DNA of 64,000 nucleotides from Glandiceps talaboti (taxonomy: Eukaryota; Hemichordata; Enteropneusta; Spengelidae), in NCBI RefSeq assembly GCF_964340395.1, contig NC_135556.1, positions 6,139,501 through 6,203,500 on the forward strand. Reading direction: 5' to 3'. Shown here in pieces: positions 11,286 through 23,283 of this stretch. A program made the position numbers and the translations under genes. The notes beneath the pieces are model-generated. The model did not search any database and had not been told where the DNA came from. It worked only from the letters and a program-made list of their open reading frames with translations. Position 1 is the stretch's first letter, and each line of letters begins with the position of its first letter.

Positions 11286-11978
11286 ATTATATGTTGATTT
11301 ATGGTTGTTTGACTGCTGTGTCAGTTAACCTCAATTATAATATGGTAGCATGTTGAGGTTGTAAGGGCTGCTACTTTATCCAGAAAGTGTGTCATTTCCG
11401 TTTATTTACTGAATAGTTTGATAGAATTGTGGTTTGCCGTAAAGTTGTCAGAACTGTAACAGAATATTGAAAAGTAATGATGTTTAAACCAGGCTAGAGG
11501 CCTCAATTACTTGTCAAGGGAAGTGCAGAAGTCTTAACAAAAAGTCAACTGATTCCAATTCCAGCCTTGCATGTAAAAAAGACATAAATTAACACAAAGT
11601 TTCTCACCAATGGTCCAAACTGAATGATGTGTGTTGCTAGTTTGTATATCTGTAATTGGACTAGGTCAAGTATGAACACTGACATGTTTAGACGATATAG
11701 TTTACAGAGATTGACAAAGTGCCACCACGCGGCTACTGGTATTTAGTACAAAATGTCACTATCCTTATTATGGACAGTACAAGTTATTGGATCTAAGTCC
11801 TCTAACAATTGGAGAACAGTGAGGTATATATCAGGGAGACTTTATGAGCTGGAACCTACAATATCAATATGAAGATTGCACTTGGGTTCATGTATGTGCA
11901 TGCAAAAGATTCGGGCAGGTAATTTCACTTGACACCAGGTTCACTGTGATAATGACATCCAAATAGTAACTGAAATGA
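11286..11978. other. AT-rich unique sequence, nothing recognised
   Basis: No repeat, exon or RNA gene signal is visible. Confidence 0.4.
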
Positions 11979-12130
11979 ACAGCTAGTTTCAAATTCTAGC
12001 AATAACATGCTAATTAGCATTCTATGTTTATACCTGCTGTGATAAATAAAACTGAAATAGCAATGAAAACATTTCAGATTCTGGCAATAACATGCTAATT
12101 TGCATGCCATGTTTATAACCTCTTGTGATG
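11979..12130 (+). repeat. Two-copy direct duplication, 85-bp offset
   Basis: CAATAACATGCTAATT at 12000 recurs at 12085 with matching flanks (TTTCAAATTCTAG / TTTCAGATTCTGG before it; CATTCTATGTTTATACC / CATGCCATGTTTATAACC after it). The second copy contains the octamer ATTTGCAT, the POU-factor consensus, where the first has ATTAGCAT. Whether this is regulatory cannot be judged from sequence alone. Confidence 0.75.
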
Positions 12131-14678
12131 GCAGCCTTAGATTTAAACAACTTTTATAATGTTATTGCACTTTCAAAAGTATCGGTGTACATAAAATTGG
12201 ACGGTTTACTTTGAAGAAAGTGTTTGATCGGAACATATACATGCAGCCCTTGTAGACTAAATCCACTTTTTAACACATTCTAGTCAGTGGTGATTACTTC
12301 AGTAGCTACGTAATACACTATAAAAGTTTGACACTTTGAGATGAACAAGGATGGCAGATGCAAGGGAAGGGATAGACCACGACCTACTAAAGACTCTGAG
12401 AATTTGCAACATCCTGCATTTAAACAGCTGCTACTGTCATTTTATTGATGTCACATCATGTTCCCCTTTTTGCATTTTATCTTTTGATCATAAACTTTCC
12501 CCCAAGGCTAGATGTTGAAAAGATGTTGATCTCAAGCAGTTTGTAGAAAATGAACACATTTAATACACATAATGTAAAAGCTCGACTGTTCCTTAATAAG
12601 AAATTAAAGAAACATGTTTTTTTTCCCGTGATATTCATTTATAGTCAGTTTCCATATCTTGTATTGCAGATAAAAATTGCAATGTGTGGGGAGGATATAT
12701 TTAACTTTGTTTGGTTTTAGTTTTCAAAACAGAAAAGTGTCTTTTCAGCATTTTACTTTTCACCCCTTTGACATCTTGTATTACATTTTGCTAATATTGA
12801 TTGGTGTTAGGTGTGCACCGTGTGTGTCTATTCAATCTAAAGGCTGACATTGAAAACTTTTCAAATAGTGTTACATACATACAGAGTACTTATACGTACA
12901 GGTATCACTCAACATTGGTGAAAGTCTGAATGGAAAGCATACAGACAGAAGTGACTATTTTTCAAAGATTTATGCAAAAAAAAATTGTATGTGTACATTT
13001 TGTGATCTAACAGTAACCAAACCCCCCCCCCCCCAGCAAATTCAAAATGAAAATATAAAATGAAATCATTAGAATCATAAAAAATAAAAACATGATGTGG
13101 TGAAAGTAACCATCAGACTATACCACATACAAAACTACAGCATATTACATCTGATCAGATCTTTGCACCTAAACACATGCATACACTGATTCAAGTGAAA
13201 TATAGAAAAAAAGTCACCATGCAATGTTTCCACTATACTGTGTCTGCATCTACAAAAAAGCTTGTGTGAGTATACATTTTACATACAGATTCAGTGACAC
13301 TGATGTATACATACTCAATGTCAACCCTACTGTATCTACTATCAAGACAACATTCCTATAACAGACAGATGGATAAACCATGCATGTACCCCGGTACATG
13401 AACTTGACATTGGAATGCTATAAATACAATGTACACCACATCAATACTACTCACATGACAAGGCAAGAAAAACCCTTGAGTCTTCAAGATGACTGAAACC
13501 TAATCTTCAATTTCTTCTCTGGGCCATGCACTTCCAGACATGTATACTTGCACTGTGTACTCTCAGCATATACACTGGGATAGGATTCCTCTTGAAGCCT
13601 GTTGACAGCTGGTAGACTGCAGAGACAAGAGTGAGAGGGAGAGAGATATAGTGTGGTTGGTGAAGGCAGTCAAGTGATTACACACACACATTACATACCA
13701 TATTTGTAAAGTTCACATTATCCATAAATTGTCATTGAGTGTCAACAAAGAATGGGCTGTACACCAGCTGATGATGAAATACTTAGTACTAATATTGATG
13801 CAAAACATATTGAAGGGGACTTGCACTCAGATTTAAAAAAAAAAATTTTCTAGTATATTTCCCCCACTATTTGAATTTGAATTTTCAATAAGCGTACATG
13901 TGTATACTTGTGCACCACTTTGTTCTTTTTTGCTATTAGATAAAATGTATTTATAATAGAAATCAACCGAGAAACCTATACTCCCCAAAAATTTTACCAC
14001 ACCCACCTGACAAAATGCAAATATATCCCCCTGCCACCCCCTCTCTCCCCAGTTACTGGTAAATGGTAATAATACTATGCTAATCCATGTGTAAATTCTA
14101 CTTGTCTATAAAACTTGCTCCTGTTACCTGTTTTTTAAATTGAAAACCATCCGTTTATAAATGTAGAAGCTTTGTGTATAGTTGTTTGTCAAGCTTTTGA
14201 TTGTGATAGTAACAACATGTGGTTCATAAGTTTATGATGGTTTTAACACTATGTAGTAAGTACCACTTATTATATAAATTTTGTATTCAACTCTTTTGGT
14301 TTAAAGTTTACACTGTGATGTGTAACAGATTGTCATAATGAGAACCATATAACTTAACCTTAACATGCAACACGTGTAACAATACATACAATTATACAAA
14401 CGCATGTCACAAGTGTTACCACTCTGTGCAGAGATCAGACTTTATTTTTTACAATATTGTATGTTATTATCAGACTAGCTGTAGACTGACTCAAAGGTTT
14501 GAAGTCCTTGTAACCTTTGCAACAGTTCTCATCATTTAAAATTACATGTAAATATTTTTTATAACTATTTTTTAAATTCTCAATGCGCAAGCAAATCTAT
14601 CGTTTAAAGCTTTGTGTGACAGACTGAATCTCTGTCCCTCTATCTGTGTCTGTCTCCGTCTTTCCCTTCCCTCTCCTT

Positions 14679-14685
<7 letters not shown>
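12131..14685. other. Unique AT-rich stretch with one poly-C tract
   Basis: The only distinct element is a run of 13 C at 13022..13034 followed by AGCAAATTC. C-rich patches occur again near 13980..14050. No exon pair or inverted repeat was recognised. Confidence 0.4.
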
Positions 14686-14773
<88 letters not shown>

Positions 14774-14775
14774 CC
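14686..14775. repeat. Long (CT)n microsatellite
   Basis: About 85 bp of pure CT, flanked on both sides by C runs (CCCCCCCC before, CCCCC after) and preceded by a TCTGTCTCCGTCTTTCCCTTCC pyrimidine lead-in. The Arg-Glu repeat frame on the minus strand is a translation of the microsatellite. It is one of three CT tracts in the window (also 3196 and 51976). Confidence 0.97.
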
Positions 14776-17028
14776 AATAAATAAATAATGAAAAAAAATC
14801 TAAAAAATTCCGCTTTGGTTAAATAGTTACCCAGAAACAACACCCACCTCAGATACTTTATTTATTTAACAATTAAATGATTATAGGAAATGCTTTCCAG
14901 ATGAGATCAAGATCCCAATATTCGGTAAAGTTCAAAATCAGTAAAAAGGACTTTCATTAGCATTATCTAAAGAGGTATCTGCAGTTAATTCATTATATCA
15001 AAGGATAAAATTTCATCTTTGAAGTGGGATACAACTTAGATGGATATCACACATCAATTTAAGTTTTCCATCATATAATGTGAGCAGGATGTCATGTTAT
15101 ACTTCCATGTGTGTGTAAGATTTTGAGAGATTCACTGATATCCACTCAACAGAACTTCTAGTGCGTACATATGTATCACCAGGTCACCATTTGTTAGTGC
15201 CTTGGGCATTGAAAAGTGTTTTTCAGATGGCTTTGATCCCCCTGTGCATTTAGCTCATAAAAGTAAACATGTTAATAGTAACCTTTAAAGTAAATAATCA
15301 TGTACTCACTTAGGTTGTGTTTTCCAGTTTGTAGTGTTTAGTTTTCAATATACCAATTAGTATTTCTTATAAATGTGCTAGAATTTCACTGTATGTATTG
15401 AGTAATTGTTTTTCTCTCATATTTTTCTATCTTAATGTGGTTTAATACATTGGTTCTTGGCAAAATAAATTTGCATTTTGATGGGAAATAATGCATATTC
15501 AGTATGGGTATGTCTAGAATCCTTGCATATCAATTTTCCTCATTTGCATAAATTTATATATTTTATTTTTTCACATTTTATCTCAGATTTAGTTGAAGGA
15601 CATAATACTTGCAGGAGTGAATGTTCCTTTTGACAATGATATAAAATACTGCTCCTCACTGAAAAGTGTTGAAAATACAATAACCAGAGTTTCTCAACTC
15701 TAAGTAGCATACCGGGATACATTATACGTTGTTTGAGTTGTTGCTTCGTTCAGTCTGGCATCTGAAAGGTGTTACACAGTGTGCAAACATTGTACAGAGT
15801 ATAAACACTTCAAGTTATAAATGCAGAGGACTGAAAATATGGTACCTGATGATCCTTCCATAAATTATATGTTTCAAGTATTAAAAATATGTCATTGTAA
15901 TTTTCAGAAATTGATATTGATTCAGCAAGGGTGTTTGAATTTGAAGATCATGTCAAACATCATTAAAATGAGGGCAAAACTGGCCGACCAATAGATTTCT
16001 GACACTGAAAGCAAACAAATCACAAAGACAAAATATAAATAAAGTTACAGTATTTATTACAAGGGTCACTTTCAATCCCTTATTTATGCTGAACTGATGC
16101 AACATATGGTGTCAGTGAAATTCTAGCACTTCGGGTAAATAAGTGCTTTTCACATTCTTTTTCCAATGCTTGTCAATTATTGACAGCCCCTGTTGGCTAT
16201 GATGTTAAATTCACTAAGATTAATGATACTGCAAGAATTTGAATAAAGAAACAAAAATATCTAGTATATTGAGTATATCATATATATGTATATTGGAGAA
16301 ATGAGAAACATTTTTTCTCATTTTGTTGGCCTTATAACTTGGATAATTATAATTCTGCAACAAATTGATTTTAAAAAACCCAAAAATATAATCATTGTAT
16401 CATTTCTGGTGAAAATCAGTGTGAGAAACCATTTTTAAAATTTTGTTTGCCTAATATAAACTGAGATGTGGTAATGACCCAATAGCAATATACCCCATTA
16501 TGAATATGATGGTTATCAGTTATACTTTTCAATCAAACCCTGACATCCTACAGGTGAAAAAACCTATAGTTTGATGAGATAGGAAAAAAAAGGAAAACTT
16601 TACATAAATTAGTCAGACAGGTTAAATTGTTGTGCATAGTGGACATATAAGCTGAATCTCACACAGCCGTTCATATTTTGCAAGGAACTATCATAGATTG
16701 TAGCACATAGAACACATAGGAAGGGACAGTTCTCATTCAGATTTGTTGTATTAAATACAAATAAACCTTCTACTTTCATTGAATAAGCTTGACAAATGTG
16801 ATGTGAGCCCGAGATATTACAGACTTTACACATAGTGTTGAGTTTTCACTGCTGAAATTTGTAATACTTTTGGGGCTTTCATTTTGTTGGTACATTGTTA
16901 CTCTCAATGTAGACATACATGTACTGTAGACCTTCCTATGTTGGTGATGATGATGATGATGACACAGACATTTATTTACAACTGTTTTGTATGTTCTTCA
17001 CTTTGCATGCACTTTGTTTTGTGTGTGA
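14776..17028. other. AT-rich unique stretch, one (GAT)n
   Basis: A short (GAT)6 run lies at 16944..16962. Nothing else is recognisable, and none of the short open frames shows a domain or splice context. Confidence 0.4.
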
Positions 17029-17030
17029 TA

Positions 17031-17606
17031 CAATGAAAATCACAAAACCTGAAAAAAACATCATCTGGCTCGACAAAATCCGACTAACGTTGTTAAATTT
17101 TATCGTCTGGCTCACAAAAATCTTACCAACATTGCTACATTTTATCATCTGCTTAACAAAAATCTTACCAACATTGCTACATTTTATCATCTGCTTTATA
17201 ACAAAATCTTACCAACATTGCTACATTTTATCATCTGCTTAACAAAAATCTTACCAACATTGCTACATTTTATCATCTGCTTAACAAAAATCTTACCAAC
17301 ATTGCTACATTTTATCATCTGCTTAACAAAAATCTTACCAACATTGCTACATTTTATCATCTGCTTAACAAAAATCTTACCAACATTGCTACATTTTATC
17401 ATCTTCCTTGAGAAATATCTCTGTTAGTCAGATTTTTGTTGAGTCATGATAAAATTTAACAATGTTAGTAAGATTTTTGTCAAGCCAGACAATAAAATCT
17501 AGCAGTGTTAGTAAGATTTTAGTCGTGCCAGACAATAAAATATGTCTCTGTTGGTACCATTTTTGTTGAGTCAGACATTTTGTTTCAGTTTTCTTGATTT
17601 TAATTG
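17031..17606. mobile_element. Foldback element with amplified 42-bp internal repeat, TA-flanked
   Basis: The left end CAATGAAAATCACAAAACCT matches the reverse complement of the right end (CAATTAAAATCAAGAAAACT). The match continues inward through CTGGCTCGACAAAATC for more than 100 bp, so the two arms form one long imperfect inverted repeat. TA lies immediately outside both ends (17029..17030 and 17607..17608), as expected of Tc1/mariner-type target duplications. The left arm holds seven near-identical 42-bp units (17120..17402, unit core TTACCAACATTGCTACAT); one carries a TTATA insertion near 17196. The right arm (17412..17575) holds about three diverged units in opposite orientation. Because 42 bp is 14 codons, both strands show spurious periodic open frames (MIKCSNVGKIFVKQ repeated on the minus strand). 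No transposase is present. Confidence 0.8.
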
Positions 17607-17860
17607 TAACCCTGGTAGTTTAAGCTAGTGCGTACACTGACGTAATGACTAGAGAGGAAATATTTGAAGGCTTAATGCTCTTCATATGAAAATGAAAACT
17701 TAATTTTAATGGCACAAGGTTATATGATTTTTATTCAAATGAAAGTACTTTTAATAAATAAAAATACATTCCAGTATAATGTTAATGTCGATACATATAA
17801 CATTACAATTGTCTTCTGGCGTTGTGAAAATAGTTGATTAAAACGTATGGTAAATTACAT

Positions 17861-18030
17861 CATTGGATCATTTATGGGTTATATCTTAATACTAGGTTTG
17901 AGTTCAGTCAATTGCAAGTGGTGGTTAAGTGTTCTCCAGTAAGTTCATTATTACGAGTACCTTTTAAGTATGCAGCAAAAACTTTGCCCAAATACGTATA
18001 TAAACTCAGCCTGTGTTCCTTTATAATAAA
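17861..18030 (+). repeat. Dispersed ~170-bp repeat, copy 1
   Basis: Matches 54029..54190 in the same orientation. Shared blocks in order are TTGGATC, CATCTTAATACTAGG-like, GGTTTGAGTTCAG, CAATTGCAAGTGGTGGTTAA, AAGTACCTTTTAA-like, and ACTCAGCCTGTGTTCCTTTA-like. GGTTTGAGTTC is loosely like a pol III B box, but no A box is visible, so SINE origin is only a possibility. Confidence 0.75.
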
Positions 18031-20420
18031 CTAAAACCACAAACTAATTTCACCTATATGCATAGCCTTTGTATTTAACCTGTGAGATTCCTTAATTGGT
18101 AGAAATCTGTTTACCAAGTCTGCATGCTCTCTTCATCTGAAAATGAAGTTGGGCGTAAAACTCAATTAACCTGAGCTAAAAATCACTTTCATGTCTAGCT
18201 TTATTATCATGCATCAACTTGCAGGATCCATTAGTTTGGGAAGTACATGTTTTTCCAAGTCTGCATTTTAACAACTAACATGTTCAGCATGGTTAGTTTT
18301 GCAATGAGCTTTTGGTGTGATTACACCAAACTCAGCTCTCATTAGGATGTCAAGATCAATGTGAACACAGACAAGGTAGGCCAGAAATACATTTATCACT
18401 GATTCAACACATCACTGTCAGTGTTAATGCTGTATGTAAATAACACTGACCAGTACATATACAAGATGTAAAGGTACACAAACTGACATGTGTACTCAAA
18501 CTTAGTGACAGGGACATGTTAGAGAAAATAGATAGTCTGTATTTGTTTTTCACTAAAAACACCCTGAAAGGGCAGATTTACCATAATGTCTATAAGACTA
18601 TAGCTGAAATAACTTTGAACATTCAACGCGGATAAAAAAAATTTCAACATCAGAATATATAGAGCGAGATTTTCAATCAATATGTCTGAAAGACAAATAA
18701 AAGCTAAAATAAGTAAGTGGGCGAGGAGAGACGCCTTAGAATCACTCACAGTATTTATTATTTTATTAATCTCGAAGAAGAAATGATAGCACTTAATATA
18801 TGTTTATCTAATCCTCTTAGAATATATCTGAGCAAGGAATATGAATTTTACAATTCTGTATTTTTTGTCCTTAAGTCAGCAAAGAGTACAAAACAAGGCG
18901 AGCTTTCCACTGACATTCAATAAATTATAAAATGTTTTCAGCGATATTCGTTACAGCTTTTAATCATAGAAGGCATAGCTAACTATTGCCTGGCAACCAA
19001 TTGATGGTACTGCGAGTTCATGGTTGCTATAGCAACTAGGGTGCATCTCTGAGTGTGGCCTCATCACTTGGATGTAGCCCAAATAGAATTAAGCTTGAAG
19101 GGTTAATATCATTGGTAAATTTAAACCCCAAATTCAATTTCTGTCAGGCACATTTAGACAGATTGTCATTTGATTGACGAAGCGTTTCTAACTTACATTA
19201 AGTGAAGCGCTTCGTAATTGTAACATCTCCTCAACTTTCTCACCCAAACTACTGATCACCCACCAGTAAAGATATTATCACTGATAGGAAATTTGATTTG
19301 AGTGAAATTCCAGGAATATTTCATTTGAACGCTGTCGGCTAGAAAAATGGGATTGTTTATGACAGTCCTGCAGTCCACTATTGATTTGTTGAAAGTCTTG
19401 AGGTTTATTTCAGTGAAGCTTTTGTGAGACTCAGATGTGTCGACTATTTGTGGCAGAAGTTCATTTTCTGTGTAAATAACATGCTCCTGCACTTCTATAT
19501 CTGAACGAATGAATTTAGTTCAATGTATCTCTGAATAACGTTTTCCTGTACTTCTTTCGTCAGATGTGTGAATCTTACCAAAAGTTTGCTGTATTACAGA
19601 TGAAAATGGGAGAATTTAGACAAAAATGTCATTCATAATTGTTTGCATACTTATTTCATCATAATAGCAAGTAGTGCTACACCAACAGATTATTTTTATT
19701 TTTTCAAATTTAAAAAAAAAAATGTTCATGTAATTATGTTTTCCACTGTTTTCCATATGATGGTTTCTTCCCATCAGATGTACAGCCATTAACTATATTG
19801 TCTTTTTAAGTTGATGTCAGTTTATGCATCTACTATTTCTCGCGAGACTTCACAATTTTTGCTATTTTTTTTTTTGGAATATGTAAATAAAAAAAGTTTT
19901 AAGGTCAGCAGCCATGAAAAACTAGATGGGGTTGGGTATTAAACGGAAACCAAGCAACCATATGTAATTAAATGGAAAGAACAATTTTTGTCCACTTTTC
20001 GTCATTTAGAAAAAAAAAATTTGAATTCCATTCGCAATATCTTATCATATGTCACATCCATTACAATGAGAAGTAAAGCAAAAATTCTTTTACAATGGAC
20101 TTTTGCAGGCAGTTGTAGTAGTTCTCACTTTGGACATGAGAGGGCCTATTTCATGTTCATTGTCAAACTGCTTCTTCATAGTCATACCACAGACAAGGAA
20201 GAAACTGAAACTTAAAGACCAGGATTTCAATCCCAGGTTCTTGTATTAGTATTATTTCTGTCTTATTAGTGAGGCCATAAGGATTAAATAAGACAAGTAT
20301 TTTGTTCTGATCTAACTTTTTAGCAGTACTGTCAGCAACAGCTGAGAGGAGCTTAAGGGTTAGGTTTATTCTTCGTCTGTTGTGATTTGGCTATTGTTCA
20401 TAAAACTCTTTCTATTTTCA
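18031..20420. other. AT-rich unique stretch with small inverted repeats
   Basis: Two short stem-loops are visible: GTCAGTGTT / AACACTGAC near 18417..18450, and ACGAAGCG / CGCTTCGT at 19177..19215. No array, SINE or convincing exon was seen. Confidence 0.4.
19177..19215. repeat. Short stem-loop
   Basis: ACGAAGCG at 19177 pairs with CGCTTCGT at 19208..19215, extended by TTC/GAA across one T:G position to about 12 bp, around a ~15-nt AT-rich loop. It is GC-richer than its surroundings. Function unknown. Confidence 0.5.
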
Positions 20421-20706
20421 TCTTTTACTCTGAAACTGGCTGACAGATTCCTTTGATATTTGAGGTGCATGAACCCTAGGGGGGGGGGGGGGGTAATTCA
20501 GACTGTTCATACCGAGTTGATGTGTCAGTGATTTTTTATTTTTAGGTCAAAAATGATACTTTGACTTCTTCTCTGAAACTGGTGAGTGGATTGCCTTGAT
20601 GGTTGGGGGGGGGGGGGGTGTGGGAGAAGGACGGTTAGTCCATTCAAATTTGTTCATTCCAAGTTGATATGTGTAATTTTAAGTTTTTGACAATTTTCAA
20701 TTTGTA
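20421..20706 (+). repeat. Two-copy tandem duplication (~143 bp), each with a long G run
   Basis: TCTGAAACTGG..GACAGATT..CTTGAT..GGTTG at 20430 recurs at 20573. In both copies a poly-G tract (15 G at 20479..20493; 14 G at 20605..20618) is followed by TTCATACCGAGTTGATGTG / TTCATTCCAAGTTGATATG. The G run sits at the equivalent position in both copies, so either it predates the duplication or the site is prone to expansion. Confidence 0.8.
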
Positions 20707-20935
20707 ATTAGGCATCCGGTGCATCCCATTGGCTGGAAGAAATTCAATTCTACCATGATGAATGACAATCATAGTAGAGAACAATTTTCAGTACTGACTT
20801 ATAGAAAGATGTGATTTTCTTTTGAAGCCATAACTAATGATAATAGGAGACATGTATTGTGGTGAATCTTTGACCTGGTTTATAGGTGATATTGACGTGA
20901 GATCCATAAATACTTCACCACTATAGATATTCTTA

Positions 20936-21289
20936 GAGTGGCCATATGGATGAGGATTGGGTTAATTTAGATCTTTAATTTATAAGACAATGGCTTCCTA
21001 CTTGAAAAAATCAATGTGAAACAACACATTCCAAGTCTGTGTTTGTAACTCAATAAATTGCAAAAGAAGGATAAATGTGTAAAATGTTTGTTATTGTACG
21101 TACAATAATACTATTATAACACTTTTTTACTCATTTATTTTTAGCATTTTGCAATACATTGAATTAGTATACATACACAGACTTTGTCAATGTTATTATG
21201 TTGATTTTTTATGTAGGACACCATGATAAAATTGTTTTATATATTAAAAATCCAAAATAAATACTCAATCCTCATCCATATTGCCACTT
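20936..21289. mobile_element. 354-bp palindromic MITE-like element, TA-flanked
   Basis: The left end GAGTGGCCATATGGATGAGG matches the reverse complement of the right end (AAGTGGCAATATGGATGAGG). The two halves are complementary over nearly their whole length and meet at a perfect central palindrome, ATTGTACGTACAAT (21093..21106). TA lies outside both ends (20934..20935 and 21290..21291). There is no coding capacity. A second, 5'-altered copy lies at 29689..29932. The structure fits a non-autonomous Tc1/mariner-type foldback element, inferred only from the TA flanks and inverted repeats. Confidence 0.8.
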
Positions 21290-21761
21290 TAATTGTAGCA
21301 TAGTTCAGAACTATTTATAGAAAATGGTCAACTAACAGTATCTGAGGTTCCCCTTGTACATCTCCTGTACCATTTTACAAAATTTAAGAAAACAGCAGAG
21401 CTATTTTGATTGCTTAGTTGCTTGTTCTACATGTATCGCTCAGCCTGACAACTGTTGTACAAACCTAGATTTGAATCCTTACCCAAACTGATCCTATAAG
21501 CACAAAAGTTTTGTAGAGTTTTACTAATCTAAAATGCATAGCTTTTTTTAATCCATGTGATCGCTTTTCTTTTACTCCAGAAACTATCATAAGGTTATAG
21601 GATCAAAGTATTGATGGTACATGTTTTAATAATTAATTCAATATTATGCATCCACTATGATTTCTCTACTTTTTATCTACAAGCTAGACTTATAAAACTT
21701 TAAGATGACTGTTAGTTCCAAGAGATTGATATAAATCTATGTATTAGTATATTACAGCTAA

Positions 21762-22048
21762 GGCCGAAAAAAATATTGTTTCTGGTCAGGACAGTTTGTC
21801 TAAAATGGTGTGACGACACAATTTTTTTTTTTAAATTCTGTCTCTCAGTCTACTATATATGGCAGTTATGTTTATTGTTCTTCTTATAGTACTTTAGCGC
21901 AAGTGTGTATGTGGGGCAGATGTCATTTGCTTGTTCATGATAGGCTCTGCAGTTGTCTCCACTGAAGTAGGGAGGGTTATTTTTGTATTTCCCCACGGAT
22001 CTACCGACTGCATGGACTGGACAAACACACACACACACACACACACAC
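21762..22048 (+). mobile_element. Harbinger-like MITE, copy 1 (right end unresolved)
   Basis: Matches the reverse complement of 50044..50410 over most of its length. Shared blocks are GGCCGAAAAAAAT, TTTCTGGTCAGG, CTCAGTCTACTATATATGGC, AGTACTTTAGCGCAAGTGTG, TAGGGAGGGTTATTTTTGT and ACTGCATGG. The left end begins GGCC directly after TAA (21759..21761). The right terminal inverted repeat is not visible: the copy runs into a (CA)n microsatellite (22022..22048) followed by an A run. The minus-strand Val/Cys open frame is the CA repeat. Confidence 0.7.
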
Positions 22049-22341
22049 AAAAAAAAACACCAAACAAACAAAGACCGACCTGGTTTGTGAGAAGACTACA
22101 TGTTACATATACATTTATGATCACACAGTTGATTATTTGACAAGCTTAGGTTGTTGTTTTACCTGATAGATAACAACACTTTTACTGATGAATCACAGCA
22201 TGATTGTTAATGAGGAGTCTGAAAAGCTGAATGAACATCAACAAAACTCTTTTGTAAGACAATCCTGCTGTGTTCAGCAATATAAGTGCTCTTATCTAGC
22301 AAGTAAAACATCAATCATTTGGGCAGCTGAGATTGTTGATC

Positions 22342-22806
22342 GTTGTAAATGTTATGTACAGTTTTCAGGCAAACACTCCCTGATTTAGCTGTAAATGTAT
22401 ATGTTATGTACAGTCTTCTGGTGAACACTCCCTGTCTTAGCTGTAAGTGTATATGTTATGTACAGTCTCCTGGCAAACACTCCCTGTTTTAGTTGTAAAT
22501 GTACATGTTATGTACAGTCTTCTGGTGAACACTCCCTGTTTTAGCTGTAAATGTATATGTTATGTACAGTCTTCTGGCAAACACTCCCTGTTTTAGCTGT
22601 AAGTGTATATGTTATGTACAGTCTCCTGGCAAACACTCCCTGTTTTAGCTGTAAATGTATATGTTATGTACAGTTTTCTGGCAAACACTCCCTGTTTTAG
22701 CTGTAAGTGTATATGTTATGTACAGTCTCCTGGCAAACACTCCCTGTTTTAGCTGTAAATGTATATGTTATGTACAGTCTTCAGGCTCCCAGTTTTAGCT
22801 GTACAG
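22342..22806 (+). repeat. 52-bp minisatellite, nine copies
   Basis: Nine units of about 52 bp with core TATGTTATGTACAGTCT..CTGGCAAACACTCCCTGTTT. Variants alternate over part of the array: units with GTAAGTG plus CTCCTGG alternate with units having GTAAATG plus TTCTGG, suggesting a two-unit (104-bp) step in its amplification. The first and last units are the most diverged (edge decay). The array immediately follows an open frame at 22188..22388, which simply runs into it. Confidence 0.92.
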
Positions 22807-23003
22807 TCATGTACTGTGAAATCATCAAAAGATATATCATACGTTGGCGTGATCTTACATAATTGATCTGTGACTCAAGGCCTCCATAACTTGTATTCTC
22901 TCAGTTTGAGTTTGAAATCTCTACGTAACATGTAATATTAATTTTTTTTAAAAAAGATACATTCGGTTATTATCCCATATTATTTTCTCAGATCAGCTTA
23001 GGA

Positions 23004-23283
23004 GTAGTGAAAGTCGTATTTTACAGGTATTATGATGTTGCTGAAAGGACAATGTCTGCAACAATTAAAGTTGTAGTGAAAGTCGTATTTTAATGCAGTC
23101 ATTACAATGTTGCTGAAAGGGTGTATTGTGTTCACAACTTGTAGTAAAAGTTGTTCTGCAATGTGTAGTGAAAGTTATATTTCACTGGTACGAAAATGTA
23201 CTAAAATGTGATCCTACTGAAAAGGGACATTGTCTGCAACTCATAGTGAAAGTTGTACTTCTTAGAACGTGTGATGCTGCAGA
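23004..23283 (+). repeat. ~75-bp degenerate tandem repeat, four to five copies
   Basis: TAGTGAAAGTCGTATTT-like starts lie near 23004, 23073, 23140, 23165 and 23245, with GTTGCTGAAAGG and GACATTGTCTGCAAC blocks inside the fuller units. One unit is truncated. The array lies 200 bp downstream of the 52-bp array but shares no evident sequence with it. Confidence 0.75.

Noticed and set aside
14640-14843. Arg-Glu repeat open frame on the minus strand
   Set aside because: Direct translation of the (CT)n microsatellite; no coding context.
16919-17427. Periodic open frames on both strands (MIKCSNVGKIFVKQ type)
   Set aside because: The 42-bp unit equals 14 codons, so both strands stay open by arithmetic; the locus is an inverted-repeat element.
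22342-22806. CRISPR-like array
   Set aside because: Whole 52-bp units repeat without unique spacers, in a eukaryotic context; it is a minisatellite. The same applies to the 49-bp array at 63.1 kb.
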